Assembly: GCA_000156115.1 (NCBI GenBank)
Contig: DS995276.1
Span: forward strand, 3,284,696 to 3,348,695
Length of the DNA: 64,000 bases
Source of the DNA: Rhodobacteraceae bacterium HTCC2083
Lineage (GTDB): Bacteria; Pseudomonadota; Alphaproteobacteria; Rhodobacterales; Rhodobacteraceae
Reading direction: 5' to 3'
Part shown: in pieces, positions 56,567 through 64,000 of the stretch
How the letters are laid out: every line of letters begins with the position of its first letter
Numbering within the stretch: the stretch's first letter is position 1
Program-made: the position numbers and the translations under genes
The notes under the pieces: model-generated
Database searches by the model: none
Seen by the model: the letters and a program-made list of their open reading frames with translations, nothing else
Told to the model about the DNA's origin: nothing

Positions 56567-57118
56567 ATGCCACAGCGTCCATATGTCATCGATCAAATGA
56601 TTTCGGCCAAGTCGATTGCTGCCCGTATTGAAGAGTTGAGCCACGATATCGAAGCCGAATTCAAAGGCACCGACAAACTTGTGGTCGTCGGTCTTTTGCG
56701 CGGATCATTTGTGTTTATCGCTGATATCGTGCGTGAATTGGACCTGCCCGTTGAGGTCGATTTCTTGGAGGCATCTTCCTATGGAGACGGCATGGAAAGC
56801 AGCAGAGAAGTACGCATTCTCAAAGACTTGCGCGGCGCAATTGAAGGGCGAGATGTGCTAGTTGTCGAAGATATTGTCGATACAGGTCATACGTTAAACC
56901 ATGTAACGCATTTGCTGCAATCGCGCAATCCTGCACGGTTGAAATCCATTGCACTGCTTGACAAACCAACGCGGCGCGAGGTGGATTTCCGCTCTGACTG
57001 GATCGGTTTTGAAATTCCAGATGAATTTGTTGTGGGCTACGGCATCGATTTCGCACAGCGCAATCGCAACTTGCCGTTTATTGGCAAGGTTCGCTTCATC
57101 GAAGACGACGACGCATAG
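56567..57118 (+). CDS. hpt: Hypoxanthine phosphoribosyltransferase
   Basis: Purine salvage enzyme joining hypoxanthine or guanine to PRPP. 183 residues: [20 protein letters not shown], the PRPP loop [15 protein letters not shown], and the base-binding region [19 protein letters not shown]. The ATG at 56567 has AGGGG about 6 bases upstream; longer frames read into the divergent ratA gene. Confidence 0.94.
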   Translation: MPQRPYVIDQMISAKSIAARIEELSHDIEAEFKGTDKLVVVGLLRGSFVFIADIVRELDLPVEVDFLEASSYGDGMESSREVRILKDLRGAIEGRDVLVVEDIVDTGHTLNHVTHLLQSRNPARLKSIALLDKPTRREVDFRSDWIGFEIPDEFVVGYGIDFAQRNRNLPFIGKVRFIEDDDA

Positions 57119-57122
57119 TACG

Positions 57123-57299
57123 ATGATCAATCCGCGTCATTTCCTGCGCATGTCCCGCTGGGCGCGCAACCCACCCTCGGAAAAACGCGTGAAACTGGTG
57201 ATTACAATCGTGTTGATCTGCGCGCTGATCTTTTTGATCGAACGCTACATCGGATGGCCAGGCGCGCTGGCCACCAACTCGTTTAAGCTAAGAGGTTAA
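57123..57299 (+). CDS. Small single-helix membrane protein after hpt
   Basis: 58 residues: a basic N-terminus (MINPRHFLRMSRWARNPPSE), one membrane helix (about 24-40, VKLVITIVLICALIFLIE), then WPGALATN. It starts 4 bases after the hpt stop and its last 4 bases overlap the end of convergent sufE. No good ribosome site, so coupled translation from hpt is likely. The family is not named here; the composition supports a real protein. Confidence 0.6.
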   Translation: MINPRHFLRMSRWARNPPSEKRVKLVITIVLICALIFLIERYIGWPGALATNSFKLRG

Positions 57300-57706
57300 G
57301 CAGCCTTCGCAGCCGTTTCACGAATGCGCGTGATCATCGCCGCCAATCCGTTGGAGCGTTGCGCTGATAGATGATCGTTTAGTCCTAAGCGGCCCAGCTC
57401 ACCCTTTGCATCTACCTCCAACACCTCCGTCACCGGCAAGTCGTTGTAAAGAAGTCGTAAGATGCCTATCAAGCCGTTGACGATCATAGCATCGCTTTCG
57501 CCGTCAAATCGAAAGATCCCACCCTCTATTTTTGGATGAAGCCAGACTTGACTTGCACAGCCATCAACCTTTGTCGCGTCCACTTTTAAAGCGTCTTCCA
57601 GTGTTTCCATGGCTTTGCCTTGCTCTATCACATGGCGATACCGCTCTTCCCAATCTTCCAGAAATTCAAAGTCTTCAACGATCTCTTCAAACGCTGCGCT
57701 GGCCAT
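57296..57706 (-). CDS. sufE: SufE family Fe-S assembly sulphur acceptor
   Basis: Takes persulphide sulphur from SufS cysteine desulphurase. 136 residues with the acceptor Cys50 in TKVDGCASQVWLHP and the helix EDFEFLEDWEERYRHVIEQG. Stands apart from any suf cluster in this window, as is common in this group. Confidence 0.93.
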   Translation of the reverse strand: MASAAFEEIVEDFEFLEDWEERYRHVIEQGKAMETLEDALKVDATKVDGCASQVWLHPKIEGGIFRFDGESDAMIVNGLIGILRLLYNDLPVTEVLEVDAKGELGRLGLNDHLSAQRSNGLAAMITRIRETAAKAA

Positions 57707-57831
57707 GATCCATCCTCTTTAGTGTTGCACTTGAGGTAGTCAGCAAATGTGCAAACGTCCAGTCTTGTGTTGCCGCTTTTCAAGTACGCGCGGATGCGAT
57801 ATCTCAAACGAGAGCAAAGACGAGGCACCAC

Positions 57832-58362
57832 ATGACATTTTCATCCGCAGGTTCGACAGCGCGCCCACTGCTTTTGTGCAGCGCCTTGATTTTGGCTGGT
57901 TGTGGTGGCGGCGGTCTTTCAGACAGTTGGGTCAACCCCGGCAATTGGTTTGGTCAATCACGCAGCGAAGCGATCAGCGCCGATGGAACGGTAAACCCAC
58001 TGATCCCGAAGCAAAATGTCCTAACGCGTAAGAAAAACGATTACCAAGGAACGCCTGTCGCTCAAATCAAGAACTTGCGTATTGAACGTAAACCGGGTGG
58101 TGCGATTATCCACGTCGTGGGCGTGTCCGACAGTATCGGCTATTATGACGTGCGATTGCAGCAAGACAATGACGGCCTGCCCGTCGATGGCGTGCTCAGT
58201 TATACCTTGAAAGCGGTACGCTCTGAGAATGTGATCCGTGGTGGCGGCGAAGCGGCCCGTCAGATCAACGCAGCGCGATATATCAGCGATCAAGAGCTTG
58301 CGAGCGCACGCACGATTGTCGTAAAAGGGGCGCGTAATCAAATCAGTACGCGACGTCGTTAA
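57832..58362 (+). CDS. Putative lipoprotein of unknown function
   Basis: 176 residues. The signal peptide ends in a lipobox LILAGC with Cys24 as the lipid-bearing residue, followed by a Gly-rich spacer. The mature part is basic and beta-rich (KNLRIERKPGGAIIHVVGVS, YYDVRLQQ), ending in RTIVVKGARNQISTRRR. The next residue after Cys is Gly, not Asp, so outer-membrane sorting is expected. Function not recognised. Converges on rnd, 15 bases apart. Confidence 0.8.
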   Translation: MTFSSAGSTARPLLLCSALILAGCGGGGLSDSWVNPGNWFGQSRSEAISADGTVNPLIPKQNVLTRKKNDYQGTPVAQIKNLRIERKPGGAIIHVVGVSDSIGYYDVRLQQDNDGLPVDGVLSYTLKAVRSENVIRGGGEAARQINAARYISDQELASARTIVVKGARNQISTRRR

Positions 58363-58377
58363 TGTAAGATCTGTCGC

Positions 58378-59535
58378 TTAGACTGGCACCAAAATCACGT
58401 CATTCCCTTTGGCAGCCAGCGCAATTTCACCATTGCACAGCTTTAAAGCATCTTCGCCAAAAATCTCAAACCGCCAGCCAGTAAGTGCCGTCACATCACG
58501 CTCACCCGCTGCAATAGCATCGAGCTCTGACGTTGGCGCGACCAATTTGGACGCAACACCAGCCGAAGATGTTTTGGCCTTCAGCAACACGCGCAAAAGA
58601 TCTGCCAAGGCGGGATTCACTTGCAAACGCTCGTTTTTGCGATTCGCTTTTGGAAGATCACTTTCAGGGCAAGCCAAACCGGTTTTCACAGCTTTCAAAA
58701 TGCCCTCCGCGATATCACCACGACGTGCCTCGCGCAGTAAAAGGCGTGAACGCCCTAAGTCACCGTGATCTTTGGGTTTTGTGGAGGCCAACTCGACCAA
58801 AGCATCGTCTTTGTACACACGGCTGCGCGGCACATTCTTGGTCTGTGCATAGTCTTCACGAAACCGCGCCAATTCACGCACGATCGCAAGGAACCTTGCA
58901 CCATTGTTGCGGATCTTAACGCGCTTCCACGCATTTTCAGGCAATGTAATGTACGTATCCGGATTATTGAGGATCTTCATTTCCTCATCCACCCAGTGGG
59001 ATCGCCCTTGATCCTTTAGCTTTTTTGCCAAAAATTCATATACCTGGCGTAAATGCGTGACATCCGCCAACGCGTATTTGGCCTGCGCATCGCTTAAAGG
59101 ACGGCGCGACCAATCTGTGAAGCGCGAGGATTTATCAATTTCTTGCTTGGCAATCTTGCGCACGAGGGTTTCGTAACCCACTTGCTCACCAAACCCACAC
59201 ACCATCGACGCCACTTGCGTGTCAAACAAGGGCGTTGGAATCACGCCTGCATCGACCTGGAAAATCTCGATATCCTGACGAGCTGCGTGAAATACTTTCA
59301 CCACGGATGTGTCGCGGAACAAATCATAAAGCGGCTCGAGCGAGATGCCCTCCACCAACGGGTCCACCAAACAACCATTACTGTCATCGGTTCCCGGCAT
59401 TGCCAATTGCACGAGACAGAGCTTGGAATAATAAGTCCGTTCGCGCAAAAACTCTGTATCAACAGTCACATAGGCGTGTTTTTTTGCCTCTTCGCAGAAT
59501 TCGGCAAGGGCTTCGGTTGTAGTGATTGTCAGCAT
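58378..59535 (-). CDS. rnd: Ribonuclease D
   Basis: 3'-5' exoribonuclease for tRNA and small RNA ends. 385 residues with DEDDy motifs: VTVDTEFLRERTYY, VKVFHAARQDIEIF and KYALADVTHL. An HRDC domain follows at about 205-285. The typical aromatic and acidic residues are all there. Confidence 0.95.
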   Translation of the reverse strand: MLTITTTEALAEFCEEAKKHAYVTVDTEFLRERTYYSKLCLVQLAMPGTDDSNGCLVDPLVEGISLEPLYDLFRDTSVVKVFHAARQDIEIFQVDAGVIPTPLFDTQVASMVCGFGEQVGYETLVRKIAKQEIDKSSRFTDWSRRPLSDAQAKYALADVTHLRQVYEFLAKKLKDQGRSHWVDEEMKILNNPDTYITLPENAWKRVKIRNNGARFLAIVRELARFREDYAQTKNVPRSRVYKDDALVELASTKPKDHGDLGRSRLLLREARRGDIAEGILKAVKTGLACPESDLPKANRKNERLQVNPALADLLRVLLKAKTSSAGVASKLVAPTSELDAIAAGERDVTALTGWRFEIFGEDALKLCNGEIALAAKGNDVILVPV

Positions 59536-59625
59536 GCGTTTTAGATCGTCCGAGTTAGGTTGACGCAGGCCTACGCGAAATACTTAACAAAATAAAGGCT
59601 TTCGTCAGGGCGGCTCTGGTGTGGC

Positions 59626-60198
59626 TTACAAAGCTTCAACAAATCGGCGCAAAGCACTTGGATAAATGCGATGTTCTTCGATCAAGACCCGTGCCGCAAG
59701 CTTGTCTGGCGTGTCATTGCTCAAGATCGGCACGCGTGCTTGCTCAATGATCGGACCATCGTCCAATTTGGCTGTGACCTCATGCACGGTGCAGCCAGCT
59801 TCAGTATCGCCAGCCTCAAGAGCGCGGGCGTGTGTGTGTAAGCCTTTGTATTTAGGTAGTAATGACGGGTGGATATTGAGCATGAGTCCATCATAGCGTT
59901 CAATGAAGTGCGAGGTCAGCACGCGCATGAATCCTGCAAGACAAATAAGATCGGCGTTGACCGCATCAAGCTTGGCGATCAACGCATCTTCAAAAGCCGC
60001 ACGATCTTCGCCGTATAGCCTGTGATCGACGAAATCGCTTTGCGTGCCAAGCGCTTGCGCTTTTGCTAGACCACCTGCGCTATCGGAATTGGCCAGCACC
60101 AGAACTGGTTCTGCCGGATGGTCACCTTCCATGCTTTCCAGCAGCTTCACCATGTTGGATCCACCGCCAGATATCAGCACCGCAACGCGTGGTTTCAA
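59626..60198 (-). CDS. purN: Phosphoribosylglycinamide formyltransferase
   Basis: Third step of purine synthesis, using 10-formyl-tetrahydrofolate. 190 residues: [43 protein letters not shown] with the catalytic Asn-His pair, and [16 protein letters not shown] overlaps the purM stop by 4 bases. Confidence 0.96.
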   Translation of the reverse strand: MKPRVAVLISGGGSNMVKLLESMEGDHPAEPVLVLANSDSAGGLAKAQALGTQSDFVDHRLYGEDRAAFEDALIAKLDAVNADLICLAGFMRVLTSHFIERYDGLMLNIHPSLLPKYKGLHTHARALEAGDTEAGCTVHEVTAKLDDGPIIEQARVPILSNDTPDKLAARVLIEEHRIYPSALRRFVEAL

Positions 60199-61247
60199 AG
60201 CAGGGATCCTGTGTAGCGTACTTCGCCCGTGTCAGTAACATGACCAAGGCGCGCGACATTTTCACCCTCGGCCTGCAACAGCTCTATCAGCGCGTCGGCA
60301 CGATCAGCGGCGACGCTAAGGACCATGCCCATCCCACAGTTAAATGTCTTGAGAATTTCGGCTTCTGCAATATCGCCTGTCTGCGCCATCCATTTGAAAA
60401 CAGGTGGTAATTCCCATGCGTTGAGGTCAATCTCGATGCCATAACCATCTGGCAGAACGCGCGGGATGTTTTCTGTCAAACCACCGCCTGTGATATGCGC
60501 CAAGGCATGCACACCACCCGCACGGACCGCCGCAAGCGCCTGCGTCACGTAAAGCCGTGTCGGCGTCAACAGCACTTCACCAAGCGTGCCATCTGCGAAG
60601 GGACAGTCGTCACCCCACGCTAGGCCAGAAATCTCAACGAGTTTGCGCACAAGCGAATAGCCGTTGGAGTGCACGCCGTCAGAAGCAAGACCAAGCAGCA
60701 CATCGCCGACTTGCACATTAGCGGGCAGTTCATTGCCACGCTCCATTGCGCCAACAGAGAAGCCTGCAAGATCGAAATCGCCCTCAGGATACATGCCCGG
60801 CATTTCAGCAGTTTCCCCACCGATCAGTGCACAATTGGAGCGCACACAGCCTTCTGCGATGCCTTGAATGATGCGCGCTGCTGTTTCTGTTTCCAGATGT
60901 CCTGTCGCAAAATAATCAAGGAAAAACAATGGCTCCGCGCCTTGACACACCAGATCATTGACGCACATAGCGACGAGATCAATACCAACACCGTCCACAT
61001 TTCCTGTATCAATCGCAATGCGCAGTTTGGTGCCAACACCGTCGGTGGCACCCACGAGAATCGGATCATTATACCCTGCCCCTTTAAGATCAAAGAGCGC
61101 ACCAAAGCCACCAAGCCCTGACATAACACCACTGCGATTGGTGCGCTTAGCAGCGGGTTTGATCCGCTCGACCAATGCGTTTCCAGCGTTGATATCCACG
61201 CCTGCATCTGCATATGTGATACCGGTTTTGGGGCTTTGCTGGCTCAT
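60195..61247 (-). CDS. purM: Phosphoribosylformylglycinamidine cyclo-ligase
   Basis: AIR synthetase, fifth step of purine synthesis. 350 residues: [54 protein letters not shown] and [20 protein letters not shown]. The ATG at 61247 has GGAG 6 bases upstream; two longer in-frame starts lack this. Forms purMN. Confidence 0.96.
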   Translation of the reverse strand: MSQQSPKTGITYADAGVDINAGNALVERIKPAAKRTNRSGVMSGLGGFGALFDLKGAGYNDPILVGATDGVGTKLRIAIDTGNVDGVGIDLVAMCVNDLVCQGAEPLFFLDYFATGHLETETAARIIQGIAEGCVRSNCALIGGETAEMPGMYPEGDFDLAGFSVGAMERGNELPANVQVGDVLLGLASDGVHSNGYSLVRKLVEISGLAWGDDCPFADGTLGEVLLTPTRLYVTQALAAVRAGGVHALAHITGGGLTENIPRVLPDGYGIEIDLNAWELPPVFKWMAQTGDIAEAEILKTFNCGMGMVLSVAADRADALIELLQAEGENVARLGHVTDTGEVRYTGSLL

Positions 61248-61355
61248 GAAAATCTCCGACATGTTCGCTTTGCGCATCGCCTACATTATAGCGCGCTCCA
61301 GTGCAATCAGCACGCTTGACGCTGAGGTGGCGTGTGCTAATCACTAGGTAAGGTA

Positions 61356-61432
61356 GGGCCTGTAGCTCAATTGGTTAGAGCAGCGTGCTCATAACGCGTT
61401 GGTTGCAGGTTCAAGTCCTGCCGGGCCTACCA
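61356..61432 (+). tRNA. tRNA with anticodon CAU, probably tRNA-Ile2 (may be labelled tRNA-Met)
   Basis: 77 bases with encoded CCA. The acceptor stem GGGCCTG/CGGGCCT has G-T at the first pair. The D arm is GCTC..GAGC, the anticodon loop CTCATAA, and the T arm GCAGG-TTCAAGT-CCTGC. The anticodon CAU is shared by Met and by lysidine-modified Ile2. The body (TTGGT, then the T arm with TTCAAGTCC) is close to E. coli ileX and unlike elongator Met, so Ile2 is favoured. Confidence 0.9.
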
Positions 61433-61440
61433 GATTCACC

Positions 61441-61839
61441 CTATTCGCAGATGTTTTCTTTGATAAAGCAATTGGATCCGATGCAGCCATTCCAGCCTGC
61501 GTCCTTGGCAGCCTGAGATTTCTCACCGAACATGCCGTCGATTAACTCGACTGATTTGATCTTCTCGAATTTAAAAATGCGCTTGGCTTCAAAATCGCGC
61601 CCCTTCGTGCAGCCGCGAAACTGCCAGCCGTGCATATAAAGACTGCCATTGTTGCCGATAGCGACCTGATGCACGTCGATCAAGCGCGGCGCGCAGCCTT
61701 TGGAGGCGTCTTTGTCGTAGACCATTTCAATCGTGCGATTAGTTTCAGCAGCTTCGCACAATTCCGTTTCGAATTTTTTTTGCGCCATTGCTGATACAGG
61801 GATCAGCGCCAAGACTGCCAAGGCTTTAAACATCTTCAT
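61441..61839 (-). CDS. Small secreted Cys-rich protein, unknown function
   Basis: 132 residues from ATG at 61839 (GGGG 7 bases upstream). A signal peptide [19 protein letters not shown] is cleaved before QKKF. The mature part has six Cys (one early, one at KGCAPR, one at FRGCTK, three near the end in [17 protein letters not shown]), suggesting three disulphides. [20 protein letters not shown] and [15 protein letters not shown] recall the core strand pattern of WYL domains, but this is distant. Its start overlaps the rlmE end by 14 bases. Confidence 0.72.
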   Translation of the reverse strand: MKMFKALAVLALIPVSAMAQKKFETELCEAAETNRTIEMVYDKDASKGCAPRLIDVHQVAIGNNGSLYMHGWQFRGCTKGRDFEAKRIFKFEKIKSVELIDGMFGEKSQAAKDAGWNGCIGSNCFIKENICE

Positions 61840-62560
61840 TGCCACGCCCCTTAAAACCAGTCGCGACAACAAATTTCTCAGAGCTATCCGAGCGCGAGCT
61901 TGGCGGTTTCATATGCGCAACCTTTGTGAAGTTCTGCTTTAGCAATTTTTGCAAATCACCCTCCGCGCCGCCCGCAAGAACTTTCGCAACGAACGTGCCA
62001 CCCTCCGCAAGGACATCAAACGCAAAGTAAGCAGCGGTTTCGCACAAATGCATGATCCGAAGGTGATCGGTTTGTTTGTGCCCAGAGGATGAAGCGGCCA
62101 TGTCGGACATGACGACATCTGCCTCACCGCCAAGCCACTCTTTCACTTTGTCGTCGGCACCTTCATCAAGAAAATCCAAGACATGGAACTCAGCGCCAGC
62201 CATGGTTTCAACCTCTTGAATGTCGATGCCAAGCAATGTGCCCACCGATTTGCCACGGCGATCCCCAAGCGCGTTGATGCGCGGCACCGCGACCTGACAC
62301 CAGCCGCCTGGCGCGCAGCCAAGATCAACCACGCGCGCGCCAGGCACGAGAAACCGATATTTGTCATCAAGCTCCATGATTTTGAACGCAGCGCGGCCAC
62401 GATAACCTTCCGCCTGCGCGCGTTTGACGTAAGGGTCATTGAGTTGGCGCTGCAACCAAAGCGTTGAGGACATGCGTCTCCCGCGCGCAGATTTAACTTT
62501 TACGGTTAAATCGCGTTGACCGCGGCCTGAATTGTTTTTGCCCGTAGGCGTCTTTGCCAT
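61826..62560 (-). CDS. rlmE: 23S rRNA (uridine-2'-O-)-methyltransferase RlmE
   Basis: FtsJ/RrmJ-type enzyme that methylates U2552 of 23S rRNA. 244 residues: basic N-terminal tail, [13 protein letters not shown] with the first catalytic Lys, [15 protein letters not shown] for AdoMet, [14 protein letters not shown] with the catalytic Asp, and [14 protein letters not shown] with the second Lys. The ATG at 62560 gives [14 protein letters not shown]. Downstream of ppx, as often in this group. Confidence 0.95.
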   Translation of the reverse strand: MAKTPTGKNNSGRGQRDLTVKVKSARGRRMSSTLWLQRQLNDPYVKRAQAEGYRGRAAFKIMELDDKYRFLVPGARVVDLGCAPGGWCQVAVPRINALGDRRGKSVGTLLGIDIQEVETMAGAEFHVLDFLDEGADDKVKEWLGGEADVVMSDMAASSSGHKQTDHLRIMHLCETAAYFAFDVLAEGGTFVAKVLAGGAEGDLQKLLKQNFTKVAHMKPPSSRSDSSEKFVVATGFKGRGNEDV

Positions 62561-62626
62561 GTCACTTAACTTTCTAAACGCTCGCAAGAGGCGCTGGTTC
62601 GATTTTTCGACGAAAAACCGCGCCCC

Positions 62627-63739
62627 TTAATACACGCCATCTTCCAAAACACCATCTGCGCTCATTTGAGCGTAGAGTAAACCTTCGCGCAGCCCTCTGT
62701 CAGCCACAGAGAGTTGATCCGTCGGCCAGCACCGCAAAAGCGCCTGCAAAATCGCGGCACCCGACATGATCAAAGCTTGGCGATCCTGTCCAATGCGCGG
62801 GTCCCTGCGACGCCCTGCAGGGCCAAGGTTCAGATACATCCGGATCACTTTGTCGATTTGATCGGACGTCATACGCAGGCCATCAACCTTATTCCGATCA
62901 TAGCGCTTAAGCCCAAGATGTGAGGCCGCAACTGTCGTCACCGTGCCAGATGTTCCAACGATTTGAAAACCTTCGCGAGATTGCTCATCCTTATAGGGCG
63001 CAAATTCCGACAGATGTTCCTCAAAATACCAACTCATCAACGCAAAGCGCGCGGCATCATCTTCCACGTCATCAAAATGATCACGCAAGGTCGCGACCCC
63101 CAAAGGCACGGAAATCCAATCCACTACTTTGGCCGCCGCAAAGGGGCTGTCTTGGGTGTGAAATCCGGCGTGCAGACGCATGATCGCCTTGGGGCGTTCT
63201 GGCTTTGGCACCGCACTTAGATCAATCCAGACCAACTCGGTTGAGCCACCGCCGATATCCACAACAAGCAGTTGTTCCGTCTTGGTCGACACCAAAGGCG
63301 CGCAGGAAATCACCGCTAAACGCGCCTCCTCCTCAGGCTTGATGATATCTAAACTAAGGCCCGTTTCACGGGTGATCTGGCGCATAAAGCCCGCACCATT
63401 TCCCGCGCGGCGACAGGCTTCTGTCGCCACAAGACGCATGTGTTTTACTTTGTGGCGTTTCAGTTTTTGCTGACAGATGCGCAAAGCTTGGATCGTGCGC
63501 GACATGGACGCACGGCTCAGCTTGCCTGTGCTCTCCAACCCTGCCCCCAATTGGACGGACTTGGAAAAGCTATCGACCACATGAAATTGACTGCCCTTCG
63601 GCTGGGCAATCAACATGCGACAACTGTTCGTACCCAAATCCAGCGCCGCATAAAGCGCATGTGGATCGGGCGGTTTCGGCGCGGGGCTCTCGACCGGTTT
63701 CAGGAATGCGCCCGCACCTTTGGGACGCTTGGGCGTCAT
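62627..63739 (-). CDS. ppx: Ppx/GppA family exopolyphosphatase/pppGpp phosphohydrolase
   Basis: 370 residues of the actin-like ASKHA ATPase fold: ALDLGTNSCRMLIAQP, VVDIGGGSTELVWIDL, IVGTSGTVTTVAASHLGL and SVADRGLREGLLY. A Pro-rich N-terminal tail of about 25 residues precedes the domain. Whether it cuts polyphosphate, pppGpp or both cannot be told. Co-directional with rlmE 66 bases downstream. Confidence 0.92.
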   Translation of the reverse strand: MTPKRPKGAGAFLKPVESPAPKPPDPHALYAALDLGTNSCRMLIAQPKGSQFHVVDSFSKSVQLGAGLESTGKLSRASMSRTIQALRICQQKLKRHKVKHMRLVATEACRRAGNGAGFMRQITRETGLSLDIIKPEEEARLAVISCAPLVSTKTEQLLVVDIGGGSTELVWIDLSAVPKPERPKAIMRLHAGFHTQDSPFAAAKVVDWISVPLGVATLRDHFDDVEDDAARFALMSWYFEEHLSEFAPYKDEQSREGFQIVGTSGTVTTVAASHLGLKRYDRNKVDGLRMTSDQIDKVIRMYLNLGPAGRRRDPRIGQDRQALIMSGAAILQALLRCWPTDQLSVADRGLREGLLYAQMSADGVLEDGVY

Positions 63740-63915
63740 ATTTACGCCCTCCGATGTATCGTGTTATCTCTAGCCTACGCCCGCTTTTTGATCCTCGCAA
63801 GAGGCTTGTGTACGCAAGCTGCTTCATAAACTCCATGAGAATTTTGAGCCGCACGTGCCTTGATTCACGCTAGCGAGTGATGCTGCGTTGCGGCTAAACT
63901 CACCTTGTTGACAAG

Positions 63916-63937
63916 CGTCGCTGCGGTGCGACGTTTT
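63916..63937. terminator. Hairpin near the right edge
   Basis: CGTCGC (63916-63921) pairs with GCGACG (63928-63933), followed by TTTT. Outer bases GACAA and TTGTC can extend the pairing with a small bulge. It could end a minus-strand gene entering from the right edge. The rest of 63740-63944 shows no gene. Confidence 0.4.
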
Positions 63938-63944
63938 GTCGATA

Positions 63945-64000
63945 TCAAACCCTGCCGCGCCCGCCCTGTGCATTACGAGGGATCAAGAACTCAAGAACGT
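63945..64000 (-). CDS. Possible C-terminal end of a gene beyond the right edge
   Basis: From the right edge on the minus strand one frame stays open for 17 codons (reading VLEFLIPRNAQGGRGRV) and stops with TGA at 63947-63945, with a hairpin just beyond. The residues look protein-like, but the piece is too short to name. Confidence 0.3.
   Translation of the reverse strand, partial: VLEFLIPRNAQGGRGRV

Noticed and set aside
1-64000. Prophage, insertion sequence, CRISPR array, restriction or toxin-antitoxin island
   Set aside because: No integrase, transposase, regular repeat-spacer series or defence gene found in reading the window; RatA-like START protein is a conserved housekeeping-type gene, not evidence of a toxin module.

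Overview
The window is chromosomal DNA from an alphaproteobacterium, most likely a marine member of the Roseobacter group (Rhodobacterales). This is judged from gene content and order: dusB-ntrB-ntrC-ntrY-ntrX-trkA-trkH-hfq-hflX in one block, NtrC and NtrX proteins without the sigma-54 contact motif, a eukaryote-type isocitrate dehydrogenase, a class II DAHP synthase, a PAS_5-family protein, a DUF6356 protein and D-3-hydroxybutyrate dehydrogenase. Base composition looks moderate in G+C by eye. There is no prophage, insertion sequence, CRISPR array or toxin island. It is mostly core genome with a few accessory or decaying patches.

Left part (1-20.1 kb): the rpsB-tsf translation pair ends in a clear terminator. 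About 0.8 kb without a credible gene follows, holding a candidate structured RNA on the minus strand. Next come aroQ tightly coupled to a LuxR-type regulator, and glutaryl-CoA dehydrogenase opposite a LysR regulator. The whole phosphate regulon follows (phoR, a Pho box, pstSCAB, phoU, phoB). After it lie yicC-gmk-gamma carbonic anhydrase, a PAS_5 protein, DAHP synthase, a GlxA-type regulator and a Tat-type PQQ sugar dehydrogenase.

Middle part (20.3-39.3 kb): a branched-chain-amino-acid-type ABC importer (livG, livF, a small secreted protein, livH, livM) has no binding protein beside it. Then come bdhA, a compact candidate small RNA with its own promoter and terminator, an orphan peptide-binding protein, and an acyl-CoA ligase-FrnE-Bcr/CflA operon. 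NADP-isocitrate dehydrogenase is followed by a clearly decayed RTX (calcium-binding repeat) gene with five in-frame stops and one frameshift. The section ends with an amidotransferase, an Lrp-SMR exporter pair, a beta-hydroxyacid dehydrogenase and a penicillin-acylase-family hydrolase. Three short intergenic elements here look like copies of a dispersed Roseobacter repeat.

Right part (39.4-64 kb): hflX-hfq, Trk potassium uptake and the two nitrogen two-component systems (NtrYX and NtrBC behind dusB). Then ispDF-pgpA-pncC, an ammonium transporter without glnK, and an alkane monooxygenase gene broken by one missing base. The rest is housekeeping: ratA, hpt, a small membrane protein, sufE, a lipoprotein, rnd, purM-purN, a tRNA with anticodon CAU, a small secreted protein, rlmE and ppx/gppA. 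The genes together cover nutrient sensing and uptake (P, N, K, amino acids), RNA-based regulation (Hfq, RNase D, YicC) and central metabolism.
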